Of a stretch of DNA of 21,434 nucleotides, positions 1-6,615 are shown piece after piece. Numbering within the stretch: position 1 is the stretch's first letter; each line of letters starts with the position of its first letter. A program made the translations under genes and the position numbers. Source of the stretch: DATLZM01 sp035559315 (GTDB lineage Bacteria > Actinomycetota > UBA4738 > HRBIN12); the NCBI GenBank assembly GCA_035559315.1, contig DATMBJ010000215.1, positions 1-21,434 of the forward strand, given 5' to 3'. A model generated the notes under the pieces. That model saw only the letters and a program-made list of their open reading frames with translations, searched no databases and was not told where the DNA came from.

Positions 1-1134
1 GGGGGTGTCGAAGCCGCCGGCGAGCGCCGCGATGTCGTTGTCCCGCCACCGCCCGTCCAGGGCCCCGTCGGCCTGGTCCAGCCGGCGGACGTCCTCCTCG
101 AACCCGCCCACCTCGTTCACGTAGCCCGGGAGCTCGTAGAAGGGCGCCATCGCGGTGGTGAGGTTCCACGTGAACCCCTCGGCCCCGCCCTTCTCGGACC
201 CCTCGAGCTGGCGGGTGACGGCGAGGTCGCGATCCCCCCCGCCCCAGAGCGACCCGTGGCTCATCATCCCGAGGTGCGGGTCGAGGGTCGCGACGGCCCC
301 CACGAGCGGCCGGTTCCCCCTCGCCCGGTCGTAGAGGTCGGCCAGGGTCGGCCGCACCAGGACCCCGGGGCCCATGTCGTACGGCTTGAACACGGCGTTC
401 CCCATCCGCACGTACTCGTCCATCACCCCGTTCGTCGCGGGGAGCGCGCCGGTGCCGATCGTGGCGTGCGAGGGCGGCGTGTTGGCCGGCGAGGCCCCGG
501 CCGTGGCCCGCTCGAACCACGCCCCCCGGCGGGCGAGCGAGCGGAGGTAGGGCCAGGCCCCCGGCCACGTCTCCAGGACGCGGCGCCCCGCGGCGTCCCA
601 CACGACCGTCACGACGAGCCGGGGCACCGGGCGGCCGGCGACCAGGGCCTCGGTGAGGGGGCGGCCGTCCGGCGCCTCGAACGGGAACCGGAGGAGCGCC
701 GCCTGGGTCGGCGCGACGTCCGCGAGCGTGACCGGCCGCCGGTACACCCCGGGCCGGACGAATCCCGGCCCGTACCACAGCATCGGGACCTCCTGGACGT
801 AGTCCCAGGGCCCGGCGTGGGAGAGCCCCCCGGAGACGAACGACGGCTCCCGGGGGAGGAGCTGGACCTCACCGCTCCGGTCGAGGCGGGTGCCGTGGGC
901 GATCCGGAGGAGGAGCTCCCGGTCCACCGCGCACACCCGCTCCGCGAGGCTCCCGCCCGTCGCCGGGGAGGCCGAGGCGCGGGGACCGTCCGTCGCCTGG
1001 GGGGACGCCGAAGCACCCGGGCCGCCGGTCCCGGCACCCTCCGTCCGGCCGGCCGCGTCCCCGCCCCCGGGCGCGGTGCAGGCCACGGCCAGCAGGGCGA
1101 CGGCCACCGCGGCCGGGAGGGCTCCCGCCCTCAC
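1..1134 (-). CDS. Alkaline phosphatase superfamily lipoprotein (type I phosphodiesterase/NPP-like), 3' end outside window
   Basis: 378 codons are present and the protein runs off the left edge. The start is the GTG at 1132-1134, which overlaps the TGA of the upstream paralogue as GTGA. The N-terminus has a short hydrophobic stretch ending in LLAVAC, a lipobox, so this is probably a membrane-anchored extracytoplasmic lipoprotein; an Ala/Gly/Ser/Pro-rich linker follows. It matches its neighbour at 1131-2783 along its whole length: LLPREPSF, AGPWDYVQEVPMLWYGPG, VAPTQAALL, VVWDAAG (metal-binding Asp), ANTPPSHATIGTG (nucleophile Thr region), VRPTLADLYDRA, WGGGDRDLAV, GRWRDNDI. The family uses two zinc ions and a Thr/Ser nucleophile to hydrolyse phosphodiesters or phosphomonoesters. 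The second half of the metal site (Dx3H, DHG) lies outside the window, so activity cannot be judged. Substrate unknown. Confidence 0.85.
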   Translation of the reverse strand, partial: MRAGALPAAVAVALLAVACTAPGGGDAAGRTEGAGTGGPGASASPQATDGPRASASPATGGSLAERVCAVDRELLLRIAHGTRLDRSGEVQLLPREPSFVSGGLSHAGPWDYVQEVPMLWYGPGFVRPGVYRRPVTLADVAPTQAALLRFPFEAPDGRPLTEALVAGRPVPRLVVTVVWDAAGRRVLETWPGAWPYLRSLARRGAWFERATAGASPANTPPSHATIGTGALPATNGVMDEYVRMGNAVFKPYDMGPGVLVRPTLADLYDRARGNRPLVGAVATLDPHLGMMSHGSLWGGGDRDLAVTRQLEGSEKGGAEGFTWNLTTAMAPFYELPGYVNEVGGFEEDVRRLDQADGALDGRWRDNDIAALAGGFDTP

Positions 1135-2783
1135 CCGCGCGCCTCGGGGAGGCACGGCAGGTCGTCCATGATCTCCGAGGGGAAGGCGGCCTGGAAGACG
1201 CGCTCGCCCGCCCGCTCCGGCGCGACGCCCGGGACGACCTGTCTCGCGGTCAGCTCCATCACGAAGGCCGCGACGTCGGCGAGGGTCGCGCCGCTCTCCG
1301 CGAGCTCGGCCTCGTCCACGAAGATCTGGGTCGGCTGGATCAGCTCGACGACCTTCGCGTCGTCGCCGTCTCGGTCGAAGCGGGCCTGGATCGCCGCCGC
1401 CACCGCGCCCGCGGAGATCTGGAGCGCCCCCGAGCGGGCGGGGTCCGGGATCGCCCCGTGGTCGGCGGTGAGGACGAGCACCCACCGCCCCTCGCCCACC
1501 TGGCGGTCGAGGAACCCCACGAGCTCGCGGAGCGCCCGGTCCTCGGCCCGCACCGCGTCGGCCATCTCCGGGCTGTTCATCGTCCAGACGTGGGAGATGT
1601 AGTCGATGATCTTGTGGTTCACGAACAGCAGGTCGGGGACCGGGTCGGCGCCGAAGCGCTCCCGGCGGACGATCTCCTCGAGCACCTTCTCCTGGTAGAG
1701 GGGACGCGCGGGCGTGTCGAAGCCGGCGAGGAGCTGGTCGATGTCGTTGTCCCGCCAGCGGCCGTCGAGGCGGCCGTCCGCCTGGTCGACCTCCTGCACG
1801 AACGCCTCGAAGCCGGGGACGTCGTTCACGTAGGCCGGGAACCGGTAGTAGGGCCGGAGCGGCGCGGGGAGGTTCCAGCGGAACGTCTCCGCGCCGAGGG
1901 TGTCGCCGCCCACCGCCTCCCGGAGCACCGCGAGGTCGCGGTCCCCCCCGCCCCACATCGCGCCGTGGCCGAGCATCCCCAGGTGGATCGAGACCGTACC
2001 GAGGAGCCCCGCCTTGGCCCGGTTCCCCGTCGCCCGGTCGTAGAGGTCGGCCAGGGTCGGCCGGACGATGAACGCCGGGCCCTGCGACCACGGCGTGGTG
2101 ATGCGCCCGCCGATCCGGAGCCGGTGGCCGACCAGCCCGCTGTTCCGCGGGAAGGACCCGGTCCCGATCGTGGCGTGGATCTGGGCGGTGGACGTGGGCG
2201 AGGACCCGACCGTGGCGTCCTCGAACCACACCCCCTTCGGGATCAGCGAGCGGAGGAACGGCCACGCGTCGGGGTGCGCCTCCAGGACGTTCATCCCCGC
2301 GGCGTCCCAGATCAGCGTGACGATGAGCCGCGGGGGCTCGCCGCGTTCGGACGCGGGGAGCAGGGCTTCCCGCATCGGCTGTCCGTCGACGGCGGGGAAC
2401 GGGACCCCGAGCAGCGCGGCCTGGGTCGGGGCGATCCCGGCCACCGTCACCGGCCGCTCCACGGGCCCCACCGCGGGCACGTGGCCCGGGCCGTACCAGA
2501 GGAGCGGGACCCGCTGCACGTAGTCCCAGGGCCCCACGTGGGGGAGGCCGGAGCCGACGAAGTCGGGCTCCCGGGGGAGGATCTGGATCTCGGCGCCCCG
2601 ATCCGGCCGCCAGCCACGCCACGTGCGCAGGAGCCACTCGTGCGGGAGCGCGCAGGCGGCCTGCGCCACGACCGCCGCCGGGTCCTGCCCCTGGCCGGAG
2701 GCGGGCCCCGCCGGCACGGTGGCGAGGAGCGCCCAGGTGAAGGCGAGGGCGGCGGTGCGGGCGCGGCGTGAGGTCACGGGCAC
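1131..2783 (-). CDS. Secreted alkaline phosphatase superfamily protein (type I phosphodiesterase/NPP-like)
   Basis: 550 aa. GTG start at 2781-2783; residues 1-30 form a Sec signal peptide (Arg-rich start, hydrophobic core, cleavage near GPASGQ). Metal-site residues visible for the NPP family: D160 (TLIWDAAG), probable nucleophile T199 (SSPTSTAQIH, matching the PTxTxPxH pattern), D394 and H398 (NHKIIDYISH, the Dx3H motif), D441-H442 (TADHG). No histidine occurs after H442, although the superfamily normally has a third zinc-1 histidine near the C-terminus; this is either replaced or the family differs. The C-terminus ends in a PCLPEARG tail. It is the first gene of a two-gene tandem duplication and overlaps the downstream lipoprotein paralogue by GTGA. 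Likely an extracytoplasmic hydrolase of phosphate or nucleotide esters; substrate unknown. Confidence 0.88.
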   Translation of the reverse strand: MPVTSRRARTAALAFTWALLATVPAGPASGQGQDPAAVVAQAACALPHEWLLRTWRGWRPDRGAEIQILPREPDFVGSGLPHVGPWDYVQRVPLLWYGPGHVPAVGPVERPVTVAGIAPTQAALLGVPFPAVDGQPMREALLPASERGEPPRLIVTLIWDAAGMNVLEAHPDAWPFLRSLIPKGVWFEDATVGSSPTSTAQIHATIGTGSFPRNSGLVGHRLRIGGRITTPWSQGPAFIVRPTLADLYDRATGNRAKAGLLGTVSIHLGMLGHGAMWGGGDRDLAVLREAVGGDTLGAETFRWNLPAPLRPYYRFPAYVNDVPGFEAFVQEVDQADGRLDGRWRDNDIDQLLAGFDTPARPLYQEKVLEEIVRRERFGADPVPDLLFVNHKIIDYISHVWTMNSPEMADAVRAEDRALRELVGFLDRQVGEGRWVLVLTADHGAIPDPARSGALQISAGAVAAAIQARFDRDGDDAKVVELIQPTQIFVDEAELAESGATLADVAAFVMELTARQVVPGVAPERAGERVFQAAFPSEIMDDLPCLPEARG

Positions 2784-2860
2784 CTAGGAAACAGCCCCTC
2801 GCGGCCGGCGGCAACCACCGGGCCGCGGAGAGCCCCTCCAGACGAGCGCGCCCCCGATGC

Positions 2861-3436
2861 CTATCCGCGCGCCGGCGGCGGAACCGGCGAGAGCTGCTCG
2901 GCGATCGAGAGGAGCCGTTCCACAGGCATGTCCCTGCCCGTCACGACCACGGACACGCCGCGGAGCTCGAACCTTATCAATCCAGGGTTCGTGCCCAGTT
3001 GGTCGGTGTTGGGCTCAACCGCGAGGCCCGGAATGCCCTGGACGGACGTGAGATAGACGGAATCTCGCGCTGCGTCTTCGATGACGGCTCGGTAGTAGGC
3101 CAGGGGATCGGGGCCGTATCCGGGGATCTCCGAGATCACCTCAAGCTCATCCCCGTATACCTCGATCACTTGTCCGATGTCGTTCACCCAGATGCTCGTC
3201 GGGGGGCGGCCTACCGCTACGTCCGCCGAGAAGACGACATGGTTCGCAGCGGAGGCCGCCGCCCGGATGTCGGGGACTCGACTCGCGCCCGACATCTCCG
3301 CCAGCTGCTCGAAGTCCCCCGCGATCGGCTGAGGGGCCATATGCCTCGATGTCGTCACTCGCGAGATGATCGACCCCGCGACGACGGCGGCAGCGAACAC
3401 CGTCGCGATGGTCCCGAGGCGCCCGAGCGAGCGCAT
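2861..3436 (-). CDS. Membrane-anchored protein of unknown function, weakly DUF4367-like
   Basis: 191 aa from the ATG at 3434-3436, with a GAGGGG ribosome site about 9 bases upstream. The open frame continues upstream to 3802, but that part is translated repeat DNA and antisense of the regulator gene, so the internal ATG is preferred. Residues 8-26 are a hydrophobic segment (signal anchor); the rest looks extracytoplasmic and beta-rich. The ending, FELRGVSVVVTGRDMPVERLLSIAEQL, has the shape of DUF4367 domains (a 'value' strand followed by a helix of the type eellkiaesL), but this resemblance is from memory and weak. G+C is plainly lower than the neighbours: the 60-base lines at 3061 and 3121 count 63% and 55%. 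The gene stands alone, after the repeat array that follows the zinc operon. Function not known. Confidence 0.7.
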   Translation of the reverse strand: MRSLGRLGTIATVFAAAVVAGSIISRVTTSRHMAPQPIAGDFEQLAEMSGASRVPDIRAAASAANHVVFSADVAVGRPPTSIWVNDIGQVIEVYGDELEVISEIPGYGPDPLAYYRAVIEDAARDSVYLTSVQGIPGLAVEPNTDQLGTNPGLIRFELRGVSVVVTGRDMPVERLLSIAEQLSPVPPPARG

Positions 3437-3580
3437 CTGCCTCGACCCCTCACGTTGCGACCCATCCCCTCCCAGGAACGTCGAGCATACCCCCGGAGGC
3501 GTCGGCGAACCTTCGAACCCACCGGCCGAGGCGAGGGAGGCTCGCGCCAGGAGATCGTGAGCCGCCGCGACACGGCCGAG

Positions 3581-3679
3581 CAGGCGGCCCGACCTCACGC
3601 CGCAGGGGGCGAACAGGCGGCCCGACCTCACGCCGCAGGGGGCGAACAGGCGGCCCAATCTCACGCCGTCGCGCCCGAG
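3581..3679. repeat. 33-bp tandem repeat, three copies, overlapping the 3' end of the Zur/Fur gene
   Basis: Copies lie at 3581-3613 and 3614-3646 (identical to each other) and 3647-3679 (diverged). Each begins CAGGCGGCCC on the plus strand and contains TCACGCCG. The diverged copy holds the last codons and TGA stop (3661-3663) of the regulator gene, so the array looks like the gene's own 3' end duplicated twice downstream. Units abut with no spacers and carry no palindrome, so this is a minisatellite and not a CRISPR. Confidence 0.85.
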
Positions 3680-4080
3680 CAGGCGGCGCAGCGGCCGAAG
3701 ATCTCGGCCTGGTGGGAGGAGACCGTGAACCCCCGTCGGCGGGCGGTGCGGGCGGCCCACGGCTCCACCTCGCAGGAGGGGATCTCGACCACGAGCCCGC
3801 ACCCCTCGCAGATCAGGTGGTGGTGGTGGCCGGGCTCGCAGAGCTTGTAGGCGAGCTCCCCGTCGCCGGCCGGGAAGGTCCGGGCCAGGCCGGCCTGGGC
3901 GAGGGCCTGGAGCGTCCGGTACACGGTGGCGAGGCCCGGGCCGTGCCCCCGCCGGTGCATCCGCGCGTGCAGGGCCTGGGCCGTCACCGGCCGCGCCGCC
4001 CGCTCGAGGGCCCGGAGGATCGCGGCCCGCTGCCGGGTCGGGCGGAGCCCGGCGAGCGCCAGCGCGGCCCGCGCGTTCAC
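3661..4080 (-). CDS. zur: Fur-family metalloregulator, probably Zur
   Basis: 139 aa, the usual length for the family. The GTG start at 4078-4080 overlaps the znuB stop as GTGA. Residues 1-80 are the winged helix (LRPTRQRAAIL, GLATVYRTLQAL recognition helix); the C-terminal dimer/metal domain has HHHH at 85-88, C91-x2-C94, E102, H123 and C131-x2-C134. The two CxxC pairs form the structural zinc site typical of Fur/Zur. Assignment as zinc-responsive rests on its place as the last gene of znuA-znuC-znuB and on the palindrome at 6522-6542; the protein sequence alone would also fit an iron-responsive Fur. It should repress the operon that encodes it, giving autoregulation. Its 3' end lies inside the diverged unit of a 33-bp tandem repeat. 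Confidence 0.85.
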   Translation of the reverse strand: MNARAALALAGLRPTRQRAAILRALERAARPVTAQALHARMHRRGHGPGLATVYRTLQALAQAGLARTFPAGDGELAYKLCEPGHHHHLICEGCGLVVEIPSCEVEPWAARTARRRGFTVSSHQAEIFGRCAACSGATA

Positions 4081-4907
4081 GGGAGCGCCCTCCGCGGGTG
4101 ACGCCGGGCCGCCCGGCGGCCGACCGCCGAGGCCGCCGCGAAGACCGCCGCCGAGGCGAGCACGATCGCGCCCCCCGGCGCGACCTCCCCCTGCCAGACC
4201 GCGGCCACCAGGCCCAGGAGGACCGACGCGAGCCCCGCCGCCGACCCCCACAGGAGCGCGCCGCGGAACGAGTGCGCGAGCCGCGAGCCCGCGGCCACCG
4301 GGATCACGAGGAGGGAGGCGACCAGGAGGAGCCCGACGACCCGCATCCCGGCCGCCACGAGGAGCGCGACGAGCCCCAGCAGGAGCAGGTTCAGCCCCTC
4401 CACGGGGAGCCCCGAGGCCCGGGCCGTCTCCTCGTCCAGCGCCACGGCCAGGAGGCCGCGGTAGGAGACGGCCGTGGTGGCGAGGATCAGCGCGCAGAGC
4501 CCCGCGACCTGGGCCACGTCGGCCCAGGTCGCCGTGAGGATGCTCCCGAACAGGACCCCGAGGAGCGAGGCGTCGAACCGGCCGGCCGCGGAGAGCAGCA
4601 CCGAGCCGAGGGCGATCCCCACGTAGAAGACGATGGCGAGCGACACGTCCCCGGCCAGCCGGCCCCGGGAGCGGAGGCCCTCGAGCAGGAGGGCCCCGGC
4701 AGCGGCCACGACCAGCGCCCCCCAGAGCGGCGAGGCCCCGAGCACCACGCCGAGGGCCACGCCGGCGAACGCGAGGTGCCCCATCCCGTCCCCGATCAGC
4801 GCGAGCCGTCGCTGGACGAGGAAGCTCCCGATCACGGGCGCGGTCACCCCGACCACCGCCCCGGCCAGGTACGCCCGGACCACCCATTCGGCGAGGAGCC
4901 GGCTCAC
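4077..4907 (-). CDS. znuB: Zinc ABC transporter permease (ABC-3 family)
   Basis: 276 aa, all hydrophobic, with about eight membrane helices. The GTG start at 4905-4907 overlaps the znuC stop as GTGA; the frame is open further upstream but only as antisense of znuC. Family signatures: PVIGSFLVQRRLALIGDGMGH near the N-terminus and VVGLLLVASLLVIPVAAGSRLAHS near residue 190. It forms the membrane channel through which the metal delivered by ZnuA passes, powered by ZnuC. Overlaps at both ends indicate strict co-translation. By sequence alone a manganese or iron permease of the same family is possible; zinc is inferred from ZnuA. Confidence 0.9.
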   Translation of the reverse strand: MSRLLAEWVVRAYLAGAVVGVTAPVIGSFLVQRRLALIGDGMGHLAFAGVALGVVLGASPLWGALVVAAAGALLLEGLRSRGRLAGDVSLAIVFYVGIALGSVLLSAAGRFDASLLGVLFGSILTATWADVAQVAGLCALILATTAVSYRGLLAVALDEETARASGLPVEGLNLLLLGLVALLVAAGMRVVGLLLVASLLVIPVAAGSRLAHSFRGALLWGSAAGLASVLLGLVAAVWQGEVAPGGAIVLASAAVFAAASAVGRRAARRHPRRALP

Positions 4908-5635
4908 CGCCCCGCCCCCCCGTCCCCGCCGAGAGCCGGCCGGCCGAGCTCGAGGTGGAGGTGGAACTCCTCGTGGGTCACCTGACGGACCCGGCCCCGG
5001 TCGATCACGAGGATCCGGTCGCAGACGTCGTGGAAGTCGTCGGGGTCGTGGGAGACCACGACGACCGTGGCCCCCGCGTCGGCCCGCCGCCGCAGCTCGG
5101 CCGCCACCTGCGGTCGGAGCTGCTGGTCGATCCCGGTGGTGGGCTCGTCGAGGAGGAGCACCTCCGGGTCGCCGACCAGGGCCCGGGCCAGGATCGCCCG
5201 CTGCTGCTGGCCCCCGGACAGCTCGAAGAGGCACTCCGCCGACAGCTCCTCGAGCCCCACGGCGGCGAGGGCCCGCTCGACCAGCTCCCGGTCCTCCCGG
5301 GCCCCCCACCCGAAGGGCCCCCGCCGGGGCGCGAGGCCCGCCGCCACCACCTCGGCGACCGACACCGGGAGCGAGGTGGCGAGGTGCAGCCCCTGGGGCG
5401 CGTAGCCCACCCGCCGGCGGACCTCGGGGTCGCGGGGGTCGCCCCCGAGGAGGCGGACCGCGCCGGCCTGGGGCCGCAGGAGCCCGACGCAGAGCTTGAG
5501 GAGCGTCGACTTCCCGCTGCCGTTCGCGCCGGCGAGGACGGCGAACGCGCCGGGGCCGAGGGCCAGGTCCACGCCGTCCAGCACCGGGACGGCCCCGTAG
5601 GCGAACCGAACCCCCGCGAGCTCGATCACCGGCAC
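4904..5635 (-). CDS. znuC: Zinc ABC transporter ATP-binding protein
   Basis: 243 aa. Walker A GANGSGKS (36-43), Q-loop Q81, ABC signature LSGGQ (139-143), Walker B VLLLDE (159-164) and switch H196 are all present, so it should be active. The start is taken as GTG at 5633-5635 because a GGGAGGG ribosome site lies 7 bases upstream; a second in-frame GTG at 5627-5629 would overlap the znuA stop as GTGA and gives a protein two residues shorter. It supplies ATP hydrolysis for the ZnuB permease. It ends FHLHLELGRPALGGDGGAGR, so His residues (FHDV, THEEFHLHL) cluster near the end, a feature sometimes seen in zinc transporter ATPases. Confidence 0.92.
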   Translation of the reverse strand: MPVIELAGVRFAYGAVPVLDGVDLALGPGAFAVLAGANGSGKSTLLKLCVGLLRPQAGAVRLLGGDPRDPEVRRRVGYAPQGLHLATSLPVSVAEVVAAGLAPRRGPFGWGAREDRELVERALAAVGLEELSAECLFELSGGQQQRAILARALVGDPEVLLLDEPTTGIDQQLRPQVAAELRRRADAGATVVVVSHDPDDFHDVCDRILVIDRGRVRQVTHEEFHLHLELGRPALGGDGGAGR

Positions 5636-6498
5636 CGCAGGCCCTCCCGCAGCGTCTCCAGGTTCCCGCGCATCGCCGAGAGGTAGTCGCCCGTGGCCGG
5701 GCGGGATTCGATGGTCGAGAGCGGAAGGAGCGGCACGCCCGCGTCCGCCGCGACCGCGGCCGCGATCCGCCTGCCCGCCTCGGTGGCCTCGTGGAACACG
5801 GCGGGGGCCGCCTCGCCCGACCCGATCGCGGCGATCACCGCCTCGACCCGCGCCGCGCTGGGCTCGCCCTCCGGCTGGAGCCCCAGGATCCCGAGCTGCC
5901 GGAGCCGGTAGCGCGCGGCGAGGTAGCCGAAGGCCTCGTGGGTCACGACGAACGTCCGGTACCGGCAGTCGGCGAGCCCCTCCCGGTAGGCGGCGTCCAG
6001 TCGACCGAGCTCCTCCTCCAGGGCCAACCCCCGCCGGCGGTAGGCGTCGGTGCCCGCCGGGTCGACCTGGGCGAGGGCCCGGGCCACGGTCGCGACGATG
6101 CGCCGCATCAGGACCGGGTCCAGCCAGACGTGGGGGTCCGAGCGGAGGTCCCCCTCCCCCGGGGCCAGGTCCAGCCCGGCCGCCACCTCCACCACCCGCC
6201 CCTCGGCGTCGGCGGCCGCCCGCTCGATCTCGGGCTGGAACCCGAACCGCCCGAGCAGGAGCACGAGCGGCGCCGTCGAGAGCTCCGCCCGTTGGGCGGC
6301 GGAGAGCGTCGCGTCGTGGGCCTCGCCGCCCGGCGGCGTGAGGTCCTCCACCCGCACGCGCCCTCCGCCCACCTCCTCCGCCGCCCAGGCGAGCGGGTAG
6401 AAGGAGGCCACGACCGGGAGCCGGCCATCGGCCGGCTCCGCGCAGGAGGCGAGCAGGGCTCCTGCCAGGGCGACGGACGCCGCGATCCGGGACCGCAT
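5626..6498 (-). CDS. znuA: Zinc ABC transporter substrate-binding lipoprotein
   Basis: 290 aa from ATG 6496-6498. Signal peptide with lipobox LLASC, lipidated Cys at 19. Cluster A-I metal-binding receptor: VVASFYPLAWAAEEVGG near the N-terminus and ligands H61 (GGEAHDA), H123 (SDPHVWLDP), H187 (VVTHEAFGYLAARY), with D271 (GDYLSAMR) the likely fourth. A histidine as third ligand is the zinc pattern; manganese receptors usually have Glu there. The His/Asp-rich loop found in many ZnuA proteins between the first two ligands is absent. First gene of the znuA-C-B-zur operon. A TAGGCT -10 box ends 10 bases before the ATG and a Zur-type palindrome covers the region where the -35 box should lie. Confidence 0.9.
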   Translation of the reverse strand: MRSRIAASVALAGALLASCAEPADGRLPVVASFYPLAWAAEEVGGGRVRVEDLTPPGGEAHDATLSAAQRAELSTAPLVLLLGRFGFQPEIERAAADAEGRVVEVAAGLDLAPGEGDLRSDPHVWLDPVLMRRIVATVARALAQVDPAGTDAYRRRGLALEEELGRLDAAYREGLADCRYRTFVVTHEAFGYLAARYRLRQLGILGLQPEGEPSAARVEAVIAAIGSGEAAPAVFHEATEAGRRIAAAVAADAGVPLLPLSTIESRPATGDYLSAMRGNLETLREGLRCR

Positions 6499-6508
6499 GA
6501 GCGTCGCC

Positions 6509-6514
6509 AGCCTA
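6509..6514 (-). promoter_or_regulatory. Probable -10 box of the znu operon
   Basis: TAGGCT on the minus strand, 10 bases before the znuA ATG. No clear -35 box; its expected position (about 6533-6538) lies inside the Zur-type palindrome. Confidence 0.5.
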
Positions 6515-6521
6515 GCACTGT

Positions 6522-6542
6522 CGAGAATGATTATCATTCGCG
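6522..6542. promoter_or_regulatory. Zur/Fur operator
   Basis: A 21-bp palindrome with 9 of 10 arm positions paired around base 6532; the core reads AATGATTATCATT on the plus strand. This is the classic Fur-superfamily box and closely resembles actinobacterial Zur boxes as known from the literature. It is strikingly AT-rich against its surroundings. It overlaps the expected -35 region of znuA; the divergent gene's -35 box begins 37 bases away, so repression is expected mainly on the znu side. Confidence 0.85.
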
Positions 6543-6578
6543 TCTGTTCCCCGACGGGACCCGGCCCGCGGCCCCGCG

Positions 6579-6608
6579 TTGTCCCGGCGTCGCGCCCGCG
6601 GGTAGGGT
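6579..6608 (+). promoter_or_regulatory. Leaderless-type promoter of the luciferase-like gene
   Basis: -35 TTGTCC (6579-6584), 18-base spacer, -10 TAGGGT (6603-6608), then 7 bases to the GTG start. With a start site about 7 bases after the -10 box, transcription would begin at the start codon. No ribosome site is visible. Confidence 0.6.
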
Positions 6609-6615
6609 TCGGCCC

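Noticed and set aside
3581..3679. CRISPR-like array
   Set aside because: Units are directly adjacent, lack spacers, and overlap a coding 3' end; this is a simple tandem repeat.
3437..3802. N-terminal extension of the low-GC gene, giving a 313-residue protein
   Set aside because: The extra part translates the 33-bp repeat and antisense of zur, and a good ribosome site with a membrane anchor supports the ATG at 3436.
4098..4985. Long plus-strand open frame opposite znuB
   Set aside because: Composition is charged low-complexity (Arg/Glu/Pro/His runs), a typical antisense shadow of a high-GC gene; znuB on the other strand has clear family motifs.
6522..6542. Iron box controlling a siderophore or iron operon
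   Set aside because: No iron gene is adjacent; the flanking operon has a zinc-type ZnuA. Iron response of the regulator is kept only as an alternative.
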